A program made the position numbers and the translations under genes. Of a stretch of DNA of 5,236 bases, positions 1-5,236 are shown one piece after another; position 1 is the stretch's first letter, and each line of letters starts with the position of its first letter. The notes under the pieces were generated by a model. The model did no database searches, had not been told where the DNA came from, and saw only the letters and a list, made by a program, of their open reading frames with translations. Source of the stretch: Eubacteriaceae bacterium (GTDB taxonomy: Bacteria; Bacillota; Clostridia; Eubacteriales; UBA1433); assembly GCA_012797825.1 (NCBI GenBank), contig JAAZOI010000233.1:1-5236 (forward strand), read 5' to 3'.

Positions 1-1
1 A

Positions 2-610
2 ACAGTATGCCCTCACGGTAATGTTGACACGCAAGCTCTTGCACTGGAAATTCATAAAAAGTTTTATGACGGATACAGAAGTGTAAGACTGCCGCATAAA
101 TTTAAAATCGGTGTAGGCGGATGCCCCAATAACTGCATAAAGCCCGATATTAATTACTTGGGCATTGTAGCTCTTCATAAACCAAAATATAATTTTGATA
201 AATGTATTGATTGCGCTGAATGTCTTACTGAACCGAAATGCCCCATGAAAACATTCAAAAAGAAAACGGGACCCGATAACGATGTATGCACTAAATGCGG
301 GAAATGCATAGGTGCGTGCCCTTTCGGAGTTGCTGATGAAGGTGAAAAATGTTTTAAAATATACCTTGGCGGCAAATGGGGTAAAGTTGCAAGAATGGGC
401 TCATTAATGAGCAGCTATGTTTATTCAAAAGAAGAGCTGTTTGAACTTATAGAAAAAATATTATTATTATACATTGAAGAAGGAAGGCCTCAAGAAAGAT
501 TCGGCGTTATAGTAGACAGACTTGGAATGGATAAAGTTGAGGAAAAATTAAAATCAAATGATTTGCTTAATAGAAAAGCACAGATTTTAGAAAAAAATGC
601 GCAGAGCTAA
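2..610 (+). CDS. Siroheme/4Fe-4S nitrite or sulfite reductase-like protein, C-terminal part (5' end outside window)
   Basis: The reading frame is open from the first bases, so this is the last 202 codons of a longer gene. Seen: a Cys at fragment residue 3 followed by PHG and DTQAL, then LPHKFKIGVGGCPNNC (C41 and C45), which matches the second half of the siroheme-4Fe4S ligand signature CX5C...CX3C; the first Cys would lie upstream. Next comes a two-cluster ferredoxin insert: CIDCAEC with the fourth Cys unusually five residues later, then a regular CTKCGKCIGACP. The rest (GGKWGKVARMG, then a helical end with EEGRPQERFG) resembles the tail of AsrC/DsrA-like and small clostridial sulfite/nitrite reductases. 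Known of the family: six-electron reduction of sulfite or nitrite at siroheme in the cytoplasm. The substrate cannot be told here. Its end overlaps the downstream lipoprotein gene by 14 bases, implying one transcript. The family call is firm; the exact enzyme is not. Confidence 0.85.
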   Translation, partial: TVCPHGNVDTQALALEIHKKFYDGYRSVRLPHKFKIGVGGCPNNCIKPDINYLGIVALHKPKYNFDKCIDCAECLTEPKCPMKTFKKKTGPDNDVCTKCGKCIGACPFGVADEGEKCFKIYLGGKWGKVARMGSLMSSYVYSKEELFELIEKILLLYIEEGRPQERFGVIVDRLGMDKVEEKLKSNDLLNRKAQILEKNAQS

Positions 611-1535
611 GATATATTTGGCTGTATTTTTAATATTATCTTTTACGTTAATGCTTTGCTCCTGCGCTGTATCTGACAAAAATAATAATAATAAAAGCTA
701 TGCATTCACAGACGCGCTTGGCAATAAAGTAACAGTATCAAACCCTGCGCGTGTAATATCACTCTTTGGTTCTTTTACGGAAACCTGGGTTCTTGCAGGC
801 GGCAATGTAATAGCTACTACGGATGATGCGATAAATGAAAGAAAGATGAATTTAGGTAGTGATGTAGAAATAATAGGGACGGTAAAAGCGCCTGATTTAG
901 AAAAAATAATAAGTCTTAATCCTGATTTTGTTATACTTTCTGCGGATATTGCATCTCAGGTGCAGGCGGCTGAAACATTAAAGAAAGCAGGTATAAATTG
1001 CGCATTTTTTAAAGTTGAGCATTTTACCGATTATTTAAATATGCTGTCCATTTTAACCGATATAACGGGGCGGAAAGATTTATATAAGAAAAACGGACTG
1101 GATATTAAAGAAAAAATAGACAGCATTATAAGTAAAACAGAAAAAATGGCAAACTCTCCCAATGTGCTTTATTTAAGGGCTTATTCCACAGGCGTAAAAT
1201 CAAAAGGAGACGATGATATGGTTGGAGCTATGCTAAAAGACTTAAAAGCGCAGAATATAGCGTCAATTTATCCTTCTATTCTTGAAAATTTAAATATAGA
1301 ACAGATAATTATCGCCAACCCTGATTATATATTTATTTCTACTATGGGGCCTGAAAGCGAAGCCATTGATGAAGCTAAAAAAAGCATACTTACAAACCAA
1401 GCGCTTCAAGGCATAAATGCGATAAAAAATAATCATATCTACATTTTAGACAAGGATCACTTCCATTATAAGCCGAATGCAAGATGGGCAGAATCTTATG
1501 AAATTTTATACGAAGATCTCTACGAAAATAAATAA
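597..1535 (+). CDS. Iron-siderophore/cobalamin-class ABC transporter substrate-binding lipoprotein
   Basis: The 312-residue product starts with a lipoprotein signal peptide: basic MRRAK, a hydrophobic core, and a lipobox L20-C-S-C23, with C23 the likely lipidated residue. An Asn-rich linker follows (residues 29-32). The mature part matches the Peripla_BP_2 (BtuF/FhuD/FepB) fold: DALGNKVTV and PARVISL near residues 39-56, GSFTE with E62, LEKIISLNPDFVI in lobe one, and a matching E235 with IIIANPDYIFI in lobe two. In BtuF-type proteins two such glutamates dock onto arginines of the permease. The end, KPNARWAESYEIL, corresponds to the usual C-terminal helix. It should capture a metal chelate, heme or corrinoid at the outer face of the membrane and hand it to the permease encoded next. 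The start lies inside the previous gene and has only a weak ribosome binding site, so translational coupling is likely; later starts would lose the signal peptide. The exact ligand is not readable from sequence. Confidence 0.9.
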   Translation: MRRAKIYLAVFLILSFTLMLCSCAVSDKNNNNKSYAFTDALGNKVTVSNPARVISLFGSFTETWVLAGGNVIATTDDAINERKMNLGSDVEIIGTVKAPDLEKIISLNPDFVILSADIASQVQAAETLKKAGINCAFFKVEHFTDYLNMLSILTDITGRKDLYKKNGLDIKEKIDSIISKTEKMANSPNVLYLRAYSTGVKSKGDDDMVGAMLKDLKAQNIASIYPSILENLNIEQIIIANPDYIFISTMGPESEAIDEAKKSILTNQALQGINAIKNNHIYILDKDHFHYKPNARWAESYEILYEDLYENK

Positions 1536-1579
1536 AAGCAGCAAAGCTAAAATTAATATTATAATTTTAATTTTAGCGC

Positions 1580-1606
1580 TGCTTATTACTTTGGCAGTAA
1601 TAAGCA
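1580..1606 (+). repeat. Perfect 11-bp hairpin inside the start of the permease gene
   Basis: TGCTTATTACT and AGTAATAAGCA are exact reverse complements separated by the five bases TTGGC. The right arm is followed by TTGTTTT, so the element has the outline of a weak intrinsic terminator. It lies over codons 28-37 of the permease, just after the lipoprotein gene. Such a hairpin could lower permease expression relative to the binding protein, or protect the upstream transcript end. The structure is directly visible; the role is inferred, and chance in hydrophobic codons is possible. Confidence 0.5.
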
Positions 1607-1650
1607 TTGTTTTCGGATCGACTAAATTATCTCTCAAAAGCATATATTCA

Positions 1651-1673
1651 GCGCTGTTAAATAATAACAGCGC
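1651..1673 (+). repeat. Perfect 9-bp GC-topped hairpin inside the permease gene
   Basis: GCGCTGTTA and TAACAGCGC are exact reverse complements with the five-base loop AATAA. No T-run follows, so it is not a terminator by itself. It sits 65 bases before the in-frame TGA and 45 bases after the previous hairpin. Confidence 0.5.
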
Positions 1674-1737
1674 CGATTCTGTTTATAAAATAATAGTTTT
1701 TGTAAGAATCCCAAGAACAATAGCCGCAATAGCTGCC

Positions 1738-1740
1738 TGA
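1738..1740 (+). other. In-frame TGA in the permease reading frame
   Basis: The codons around it read ATA GCT GCC TGA GCG GCG CTG. Relatives such as BtuC have GAAL here, so the TGA replaces a Gly codon and a single G-to-T change from GGA would account for it. Tryptophan is encoded by TGG throughout the window and glycine by all four GGN codons, which argues against a reassigned TGA. Confidence 0.9.
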
Positions 1741-2510
1741 GCGGCGCTGGCTACAGCCGGAGCGATTTTGCAATCTGTATTAAACAATGCTTTGGCAAGC
1801 CCGAATATAATAGGCATAAATTCAGGGTCAGGGCTTTTCGTTGTGATACTAACGGCTTTTTTTCCTTCATACTTAGCCTTAGCGCCTGCCGCCGCTTTTT
1901 TAGGCGCGCTTATCACGGCTCTGTTTATATATTTTATTGCTTATAAAACAGGCGCATCAAGAATAACCATTATTCTTGCGGGCATTGCGGTAGGCAGTTT
2001 TTTTTCAGCAATAATAGACGCAATTTTTACTATTGACCCGAATATTATGTTAAGCGCCAATTCGTTTATGGTCGGAGGATTCTCATCGGTGAGGTCTGAT
2101 GCAGTGTTTTATTCTCTTATTTATATAGCAATCGGTTTAATAGTTTCGTTTTTATTAAGTAATGAAATGAATGTGCTTGCCTTGGGAGATGATATTGCAG
2201 CATCGCTGGGTATGCGAGTTAATGTTATAAGGCTAATATTAATATCTGCAGCAGCTCTGCTTGCAGGAAGCGCCGTAAGTTTTTCGGGGCTTTTAGGCTT
2301 TATAGGCCTAATAATTCCGCATATATGCAGAAATATTATAGGAACTGATAACAAGTATTTAATACCCGCAAGCGCTGCTTTAGGAGCTGTATTTGTATTG
2401 TTTTGCGATTTTATATCTCGCATAATTTTTGCACCATACGAGCTGCCTGTAGGAATTATAATGTCGGCTATAGGGGGACCGTTTTTTATATACTTGCTTT
2501 TTAAACAAAG

Positions 2511-2516
2511 AAGAGG
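2511..2516 (+). promoter_or_regulatory. Ribosome binding site of the ABC ATPase gene
   Basis: AAGAGG lies eight bases before ATG 2525, inside the last codons of the permease. It supports this start and lets the ATPase be translated even if ribosomes stop early in the permease. Confidence 0.7.
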
Positions 2517-2524
2517 CAGACTTT

Positions 2525-3283
2525 ATGATTAAATTAATTGATGTAACTGCTGGATACGGGAAAACAGACATAATTAAAAATGTTAACGTTGCTTTTGAAA
2601 AAAATAAAATAACGAGCATCATAGGACCTAACGGCTGCGGCAAAACAACGCTGTTAAAAACAATATCGAGGCTAATTAAGCCATTCAGCGGCAGCGTATT
2701 ATTTGAAGGAAAAGATATATCTCAGTTTTCCCCCAAAGATTTAGCACAAAAAGTTGCTGTTCTGCCTCAGATAAGAAACGCTGCCAACGTGAATGTCTAT
2801 AATCTCATTATGCACGGAAGATTTCCTTATGCGGGGTTTACACGAAAGCCGTCAGAGAAAGATAAACAGATTGTTAATATGGCAATGGAACTTACGCACA
2901 CAAGCGATTTAAAAGAGAAAAACATTCTGCAAATTTCAGGAGGCGAACGTCAGAGAGTGTATATCGCAATGTCTATAGCGCAGGATACAGATATAATTTT
3001 GCTCGATGAGCCGACTACTCATCTTGATATATATCATCAGATGGAAATAATTGATTTAATAAAACGACTTAACAATAATGGCAAAACTATAATAATGGTT
3101 ATGCATGATATATCACAGGCAATGATGAATTCAAATTTTGTTTGCGTTATGAATAGCGGAAGCATTTTGTGCTGCGAAGAGCCTGAAATTGTTTATGGAA
3201 AAAAGCACATTGAAGAAGCCTTTAAAATTACTTGCAGACAAAATATCGTTAATTCAGACATATTCTATTCTTTTTCTAAATAA
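2525..3283 (+). CDS. Iron-siderophore/cobalamin-class ABC transporter ATP-binding protein
   Basis: The 252-residue product carries every ABC ATPase motif in order: Walker A GPNGCGKT (34-41), Q-loop glutamine Q82, signature ISGGERQR (137-144), Walker B IILLDEP with D161 and catalytic E162, D-loop HLD (166-168), and switch histidine H194 in VMHD. The segment HGRFPYAGFTR between the Q-loop and the signature is typical of the FecE/FepC/BtuD importers, and the length is normal. It would form the cytoplasmic dimer that powers the permease. The start overlaps the permease end by 8 bases (ATGATTAA) and has a good ribosome binding site, so the two are translationally coupled. It is the last gene of the string; the next gene has its own promoter. 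The C-terminus (residues 215-252) is Cys- and Tyr-containing and less conserved. The class is certain; substrate iron-chelate, heme or corrinoid is undecided. Confidence 0.93.
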   Translation: MIKLIDVTAGYGKTDIIKNVNVAFEKNKITSIIGPNGCGKTTLLKTISRLIKPFSGSVLFEGKDISQFSPKDLAQKVAVLPQIRNAANVNVYNLIMHGRFPYAGFTRKPSEKDKQIVNMAMELTHTSDLKEKNILQISGGERQRVYIAMSIAQDTDIILLDEPTTHLDIYHQMEIIDLIKRLNNNGKTIIMVMHDISQAMMNSNFVCVMNSGSILCCEEPEIVYGKKHIEEAFKITCRQNIVNSDIFYSFSK

Positions 3284-3350
3284 TCGGCTATTTCTTTTAT
3301 TGCATTAAATTAATATTTTAGTAAATTCATTTTTACAGGCAATTTTATGC

Positions 3351-3378
3351 TTGACTTGCAACCATTTTCGTATATAAT
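3351..3378 (+). promoter_or_regulatory. Sigma-A type promoter of the M23 peptidase gene
   Basis: A -35 box TTGACT (3351-3356) and a perfect -10 box TATAAT (3373-3378) are 16 bases apart. Transcription should start near 3385, giving a leader of about 47 bases before ATG 3432. The surrounding region is AT-rich, as usual for Firmicutes promoters. No obvious terminator of the transporter operon lies in the 67 bases before it, so some read-through into the peptidase gene is possible. Confidence 0.8.
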
Positions 3379-3383
3379 GATTT

Positions 3384-3400
3384 TGTAACTAAAATGTAAC
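3384..3400 (+). promoter_or_regulatory. WalR-like direct-repeat operator
   Basis: TGTAAC (3384-3389), five bases TAAAA, then TGTAAC (3395-3400) exactly fits the WalR (YycF) consensus TGTWAH-N5-TGTWAH. The repeat extends to TGTAACTA in both copies, with an 11-base period. It begins five bases after the -10 box and covers the expected transcription start. WalRK controls cell-wall hydrolases in Firmicutes, including the M23 enzyme LytM of Staphylococcus aureus, which fits the gene downstream. The position would favour repression by the bound regulator. An alternative is a PhoP-type box read on the other strand (TTACA repeats). The match is seen; the regulator is inferred. Confidence 0.55.
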
Positions 3401-3402
3401 TA

Positions 3403-3420
3403 TACAATATCATTATTGTA
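3403..3420 (+). repeat. 18-base inverted repeat in the 5' leader of the peptidase gene
   Basis: TACAATA and TATTGTA are perfect reverse complements around the loop TCAT. It lies between the WalR-like box and the ribosome binding site. It could be an operator for a dimeric repressor or a weak RNA hairpin next to the ribosome binding site. All pairs but two are A-T, so a stable RNA structure is doubtful. Confidence 0.4.
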
Positions 3421-3427
3421 AAAGGTG
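3421..3427 (+). promoter_or_regulatory. Ribosome binding site of the M23 peptidase gene
   Basis: AAAGGTG ends four bases before ATG 3432. It is the only Shine-Dalgarno-like stretch near this start and supports it over later in-frame ATGs. Confidence 0.6.
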
Positions 3428-3431
3428 TAAC

Positions 3432-5084
3432 ATGAGATTAAGATTTCAAGTAAGAAGGAATTATGACAGAAGACTGGAAATAGTCAATTCCAGAATACTA
3501 AAAAAGATTAACCGCCATCATATGATTGATGAAATGACGTATGTAAAATGGCAGAAGGACATAAATGCCAAGAAAATAAGCAGCAAACTTGTCAATACTA
3601 CGTCTTTTGGAATGTGGGTCAGCGAAACTGATTATAAATTATGCTGGATGCAATGCGCAATTAAATTTTATGCGGCTAATATTTTATATATCATATTAAA
3701 AGGTCTCCATGCTCTTAGAATAAAAAACCTAAAATCAGCTATTGTTTTATGTGCGCTGCTAATAGGAGCGCTTATTATATTTATGCCTCAGATGGCATAC
3801 GGGTACAATGTATATTTAAACGGCAGTGACGTTGGAGTTGTAAAGGAACCTGCTGTTTTTGAAAAAGCCCTTAATAATATAGAAGATGATATGAACAAAT
3901 GGTATAATATCGGAGATTTATATTATGAACATACTGTGGTTTATACAAAGGCTCCGGTAACAAAAGTCGGAAGCACTATGGATTTTGAAGAAAGCAAACG
4001 CACAGTATATGAAAAAGGGTTCGATTTATACGTCAAAGGCGTTGTAGTATACGTTGACGGACAGGAACTGGCAAGCGTGGGTTCTAAAGAAGACGGAGAA
4101 AATTTAATAAAAGAACTAACAATGCAGTACACTTCCACATCTGATAATGAAAAACTGATGCAGGATGCACAAATAGATCAAAAAATTACAATGGAAGAAA
4201 AAATAATTCCGCTCTCACAAGTTGAAAAGGTGGATGATGTAGTCGCCAGCGTATTTGGCACAAAAGATACAAGCACTGAAAACGTTGCTGCCGCCAATGA
4301 CAGCGTTCAGGTTAAATCTGTATCTGAACTTTCAGATCAAAATAAAATTATGACGGCATTCAGCATAGATAAAGACAAATTCAAAACTACTGAAGCCAGT
4401 GCAAGCAAACCGCTTTTAACTATAAGAACAGTAAAAGAAGTTACGTTTACCGAAGATGTGCAGTACGGTTCCAAATATCAATATGACAGCACGATGTTTG
4501 AAGGAGCTGAAAGAGTAGCATCTGAAGGTGTGTTGGGGCAGGATAAAATAACTGCTATAATTACGTACGAAAACGGAACGGAAATAAGCAGACAGGTTCT
4601 ATCAAAGGAACGTGTTAAGGATCCCGTAGATGAAGTATTAATATTGGGTACAATGGCTCTGCCTTCTGTAGCCAGTTCAGGCAACTTTATAATTCCAGCA
4701 TCAGGCGTTATTTCTGCCATAAATAAACCCGGTGCGCATGCGGGAGGAAGAGCTGTAGATATAGCAAACAGAGTTGGTACCCCGATATATGCATCTGATG
4801 CTGGCGTTGTCGTAATGGCTAACTGGAATTCTGGATACTGTATGTGCGTTATAATTAAACACGCGAATGGATATTCAACATTATACGGGCATTTATCTGC
4901 CTATAAAGTAAGCGTCGGGCAAACTGTATCACAGGGGCAATTAATAGCGAGCATGGGTAATACCGGAAACAGTACAGGGCCTCATCTGCATTTTGCTATA
5001 AGATATAATGATCAACCCCAGGTAATATTGAGTTATTTTCCGTATTTAACGTTAGGACGCCGCGTAACAGCGCTGCAGCCATAG
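3432..5084 (+). CDS. Membrane-anchored peptidoglycan peptidase with G5 and M23 (LytM-like) domains
   Basis: The 550-residue product has, in order: a basic, probably cytoplasmic N-terminal region (1-102); one membrane helix (about 103-122); two related modules opening with YNVYLNG (about 125) and VVVYVDG (about 204); a Ser/Thr/Asp-rich linker (about 265-327); a G5 domain (about 328-407); and a C-terminal M23 domain (about 420-535). Catalytic-site residues visible are D443 in AVDIA, H487 in LYGHLS, and H518 and H520 in GPHLHF. The first zinc ligand is probably H436, but at H-x6-D rather than the usual H-x3-D. Known of M23: zinc endopeptidases that cut peptide cross-links of peptidoglycan outside the membrane; G5 domains are linked to binding of cell-wall or GlcNAc-containing polymers. 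The long N-terminal extension ahead of the membrane helix is unusual. The gene has its own promoter, a WalR-like box and a strong terminator, so it is a monocistronic cell-wall gene. An inactive, regulatory M23 protein is a less likely alternative. Confidence 0.88.
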   Translation: MRLRFQVRRNYDRRLEIVNSRILKKINRHHMIDEMTYVKWQKDINAKKISSKLVNTTSFGMWVSETDYKLCWMQCAIKFYAANILYIILKGLHALRIKNLKSAIVLCALLIGALIIFMPQMAYGYNVYLNGSDVGVVKEPAVFEKALNNIEDDMNKWYNIGDLYYEHTVVYTKAPVTKVGSTMDFEESKRTVYEKGFDLYVKGVVVYVDGQELASVGSKEDGENLIKELTMQYTSTSDNEKLMQDAQIDQKITMEEKIIPLSQVEKVDDVVASVFGTKDTSTENVAAANDSVQVKSVSELSDQNKIMTAFSIDKDKFKTTEASASKPLLTIRTVKEVTFTEDVQYGSKYQYDSTMFEGAERVASEGVLGQDKITAIITYENGTEISRQVLSKERVKDPVDEVLILGTMALPSVASSGNFIIPASGVISAINKPGAHAGGRAVDIANRVGTPIYASDAGVVVMANWNSGYCMCVIIKHANGYSTLYGHLSAYKVSVGQTVSQGQLIASMGNTGNSTGPHLHFAIRYNDQPQVILSYFPYLTLGRRVTALQP

Positions 5085-5097
5085 CGATAATCAAGTA

Positions 5098-5135
5098 TTA
5101 AAAAAGACAGCATATAAAAATGCTGTCTTTTTTAA
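5098..5135. terminator. Bidirectional intrinsic terminator between convergent genes
   Basis: The core stem GACAGCAT (5106-5113) and ATGCTGTC (5120-5127) is perfect, with a six-base loop ATAAAA. It is flanked by six A (5100-5105) and six T (5128-5133), which extend the pairing to 16 bp from 5098 to 5135. Each strand ends in a U-run after the stem, so it can stop transcription both from the peptidase gene and from the minus-strand gene ending at 5155. Confidence 0.92.
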
Positions 5136-5154
5136 TGTAATATTTGCTGATTAA

Positions 5155-5236
5155 CTATTCCAATATCTTAACTTCGTTTTCCAATACAACTCCGAATTTG
5201 GCTTTTACCGTTTCTCTTACCATTTCAATAGTATCC
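5155..5236 (-). CDS. murB: UDP-N-acetylmuramate dehydrogenase (MurB), C-terminal end only
   Basis: On the minus strand an open frame enters at the window edge and ends in TAG (5157-5155), leaving 26 codons. The visible peptide contains MVRETVKAKFGVVLENEV and ends KILE, which fits the closing helix and strand of MurB (pattern V-x-x-K-F-G-V-x-L-E-x-E-V). MurB is the cytoplasmic flavoenzyme that reduces UDP-GlcNAc-enolpyruvate to UDP-MurNAc in peptidoglycan precursor synthesis. No catalytic residue is in view, so the call rests on this short tail alone. It converges on the peptidase gene across the shared terminator. Confidence 0.7.
   Translation of the reverse strand, partial: DTIEMVRETVKAKFGVVLENEVKILE

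Larger units (their letters stand above)
1498..2532 (+). pseudogene. FecCD/BtuC-class ABC transporter permease interrupted by one in-frame TGA
   Basis: Read through codon 81, the frame gives a full-length permease of 344 positions, normal for FecCD proteins. Seen: first membrane helix about residues 19-39, family motif R70-I-P-R73, then the TGA (codon 81), then AALATAGAILQ and PNIIGINSG (102-110). Further on are the cytoplasmic coupling segment LALGDDIAASLG (227-238), GLLGFIGLIIPH (264-275) and the end motif ELPVGIIMSAIGGPFF. BtuC-like relatives have glycine where the TGA sits, so one change from GGA explains it. There are no other stops or frameshifts, so the lesion is recent, is a sequencing error, or is tolerated. 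I chose ATG 1498 because it gives a usual N-terminus; ATG 1477 in the same frame would add seven residues. The gene overlaps the lipoprotein gene by 38 bases and the ATPase gene by 8. If functional, it forms the ten-helix-per-subunit homodimeric channel of the importer. Family assignment is near certain; functional status is open. Confidence 0.85.

Noticed and set aside
158..610. A separate 150-residue ferredoxin-like gene starting at the TTG at 158
   Set aside because: The frame is open upstream to the window edge and the upstream codons encode conserved siroheme-binding sequence, so TTG 158 is an internal codon.
1738..1740. TGA as a reassigned glycine codon, as in Absconditabacteria and Gracilibacteria, or as tryptophan
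   Set aside because: Only one in-frame TGA is seen in about 5 kb of coding sequence. Gly uses all four GGN codons and Trp uses TGG throughout, and the gene content is clostridial rather than that of those reduced lineages.
1477..1740. A real 87-residue small membrane protein ending at the TGA
   Set aside because: It is the N-terminal part of the permease; the family motif RIPR and the continuing frame show it belongs to the longer gene.
1738..1763. TGA as selenocysteine with the GC-rich hairpin at 1744-1763 as a SECIS
   Set aside because: The stem is short with a four-base loop and a mismatch, its codons are explained by the family motif, and the position is a helix-packing Gly with no redox role.
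1683..2643. Minus-strand open frames opposite the permease and ATPase genes
   Set aside because: They lie wholly or largely opposite well-supported genes, have low-complexity Ala/Ile/Lys-rich products and no recognisable motif.
3284..3350. Terminator for the transporter operon
   Set aside because: The region is AT-rich but has no stem followed by a T-run; nothing convincing could be paired.
3941..4720. Minus-strand open frames opposite the peptidase gene
   Set aside because: Ser/Thr/Pro-rich mirror translations of a strongly supported coding region, with no recognisable domain.
1..5236. Mobile element, CRISPR array, tRNA or riboswitch
   Set aside because: No transposase or integrase motifs, regularly spaced repeats, cloverleaf signature or conserved riboswitch core were seen on either strand.

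Overview
The window reads as a piece of a low-GC Firmicutes chromosome, probably an anaerobic member of the Clostridia. The basis is AT-rich coding with heavy use of ATA, AAA and TTA codons, a siroheme/4Fe-4S reductase of the anaerobic type, a lipoprotein-type substrate-binding protein, and a membrane-anchored G5/M23 peptidoglycan peptidase. No finer taxonomy can be defended from the sequence alone.

Layout: (i) Positions 2-3283 form one tightly packed plus-strand gene string with overlapping ends. It holds the C-terminal part of a siroheme-dependent nitrite/sulfite reductase-like protein, a lipoprotein of the BtuF/FepB/FhuD class, a FecCD/BtuC-class permease, and a FecE/BtuD-class ATPase. The last three make a complete importer set of the iron-siderophore/heme/cobalamin type. 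The permease frame is broken by one in-frame TGA (1738-1740) at a position where relatives carry glycine; the frame is otherwise intact. (ii) A 148-base gap (3284-3431) holds a near-consensus sigma-A promoter, a perfect match to the WalR two-component box TGTWAH-N5-TGTWAH, an 18-base inverted repeat and a ribosome binding site. (iii) Positions 3432-5084 encode a 550-residue cell-wall peptidase with a G5 domain and an M23 (LytM-like) catalytic domain. (iv) A strong bidirectional terminator (5098-5135) separates it from a convergent minus-strand gene whose visible last 26 codons look like the end of MurB.

How the parts work together: the first half is a metal or tetrapyrrole uptake operon joined to a siroheme enzyme, so cofactor supply and a cofactor-demanding redox enzyme may be co-expressed. 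The second half is a cell-wall locus, with a hydrolase possibly under WalRK control beside a peptidoglycan precursor gene. I see no mobile element, CRISPR array, tRNA or rRNA. The points most worth a second look are the lone TGA in the permease, the WalR-like box at the peptidase promoter, and the altered zinc-site spacing of the peptidase. There is no gene-free stretch over 300 bases.
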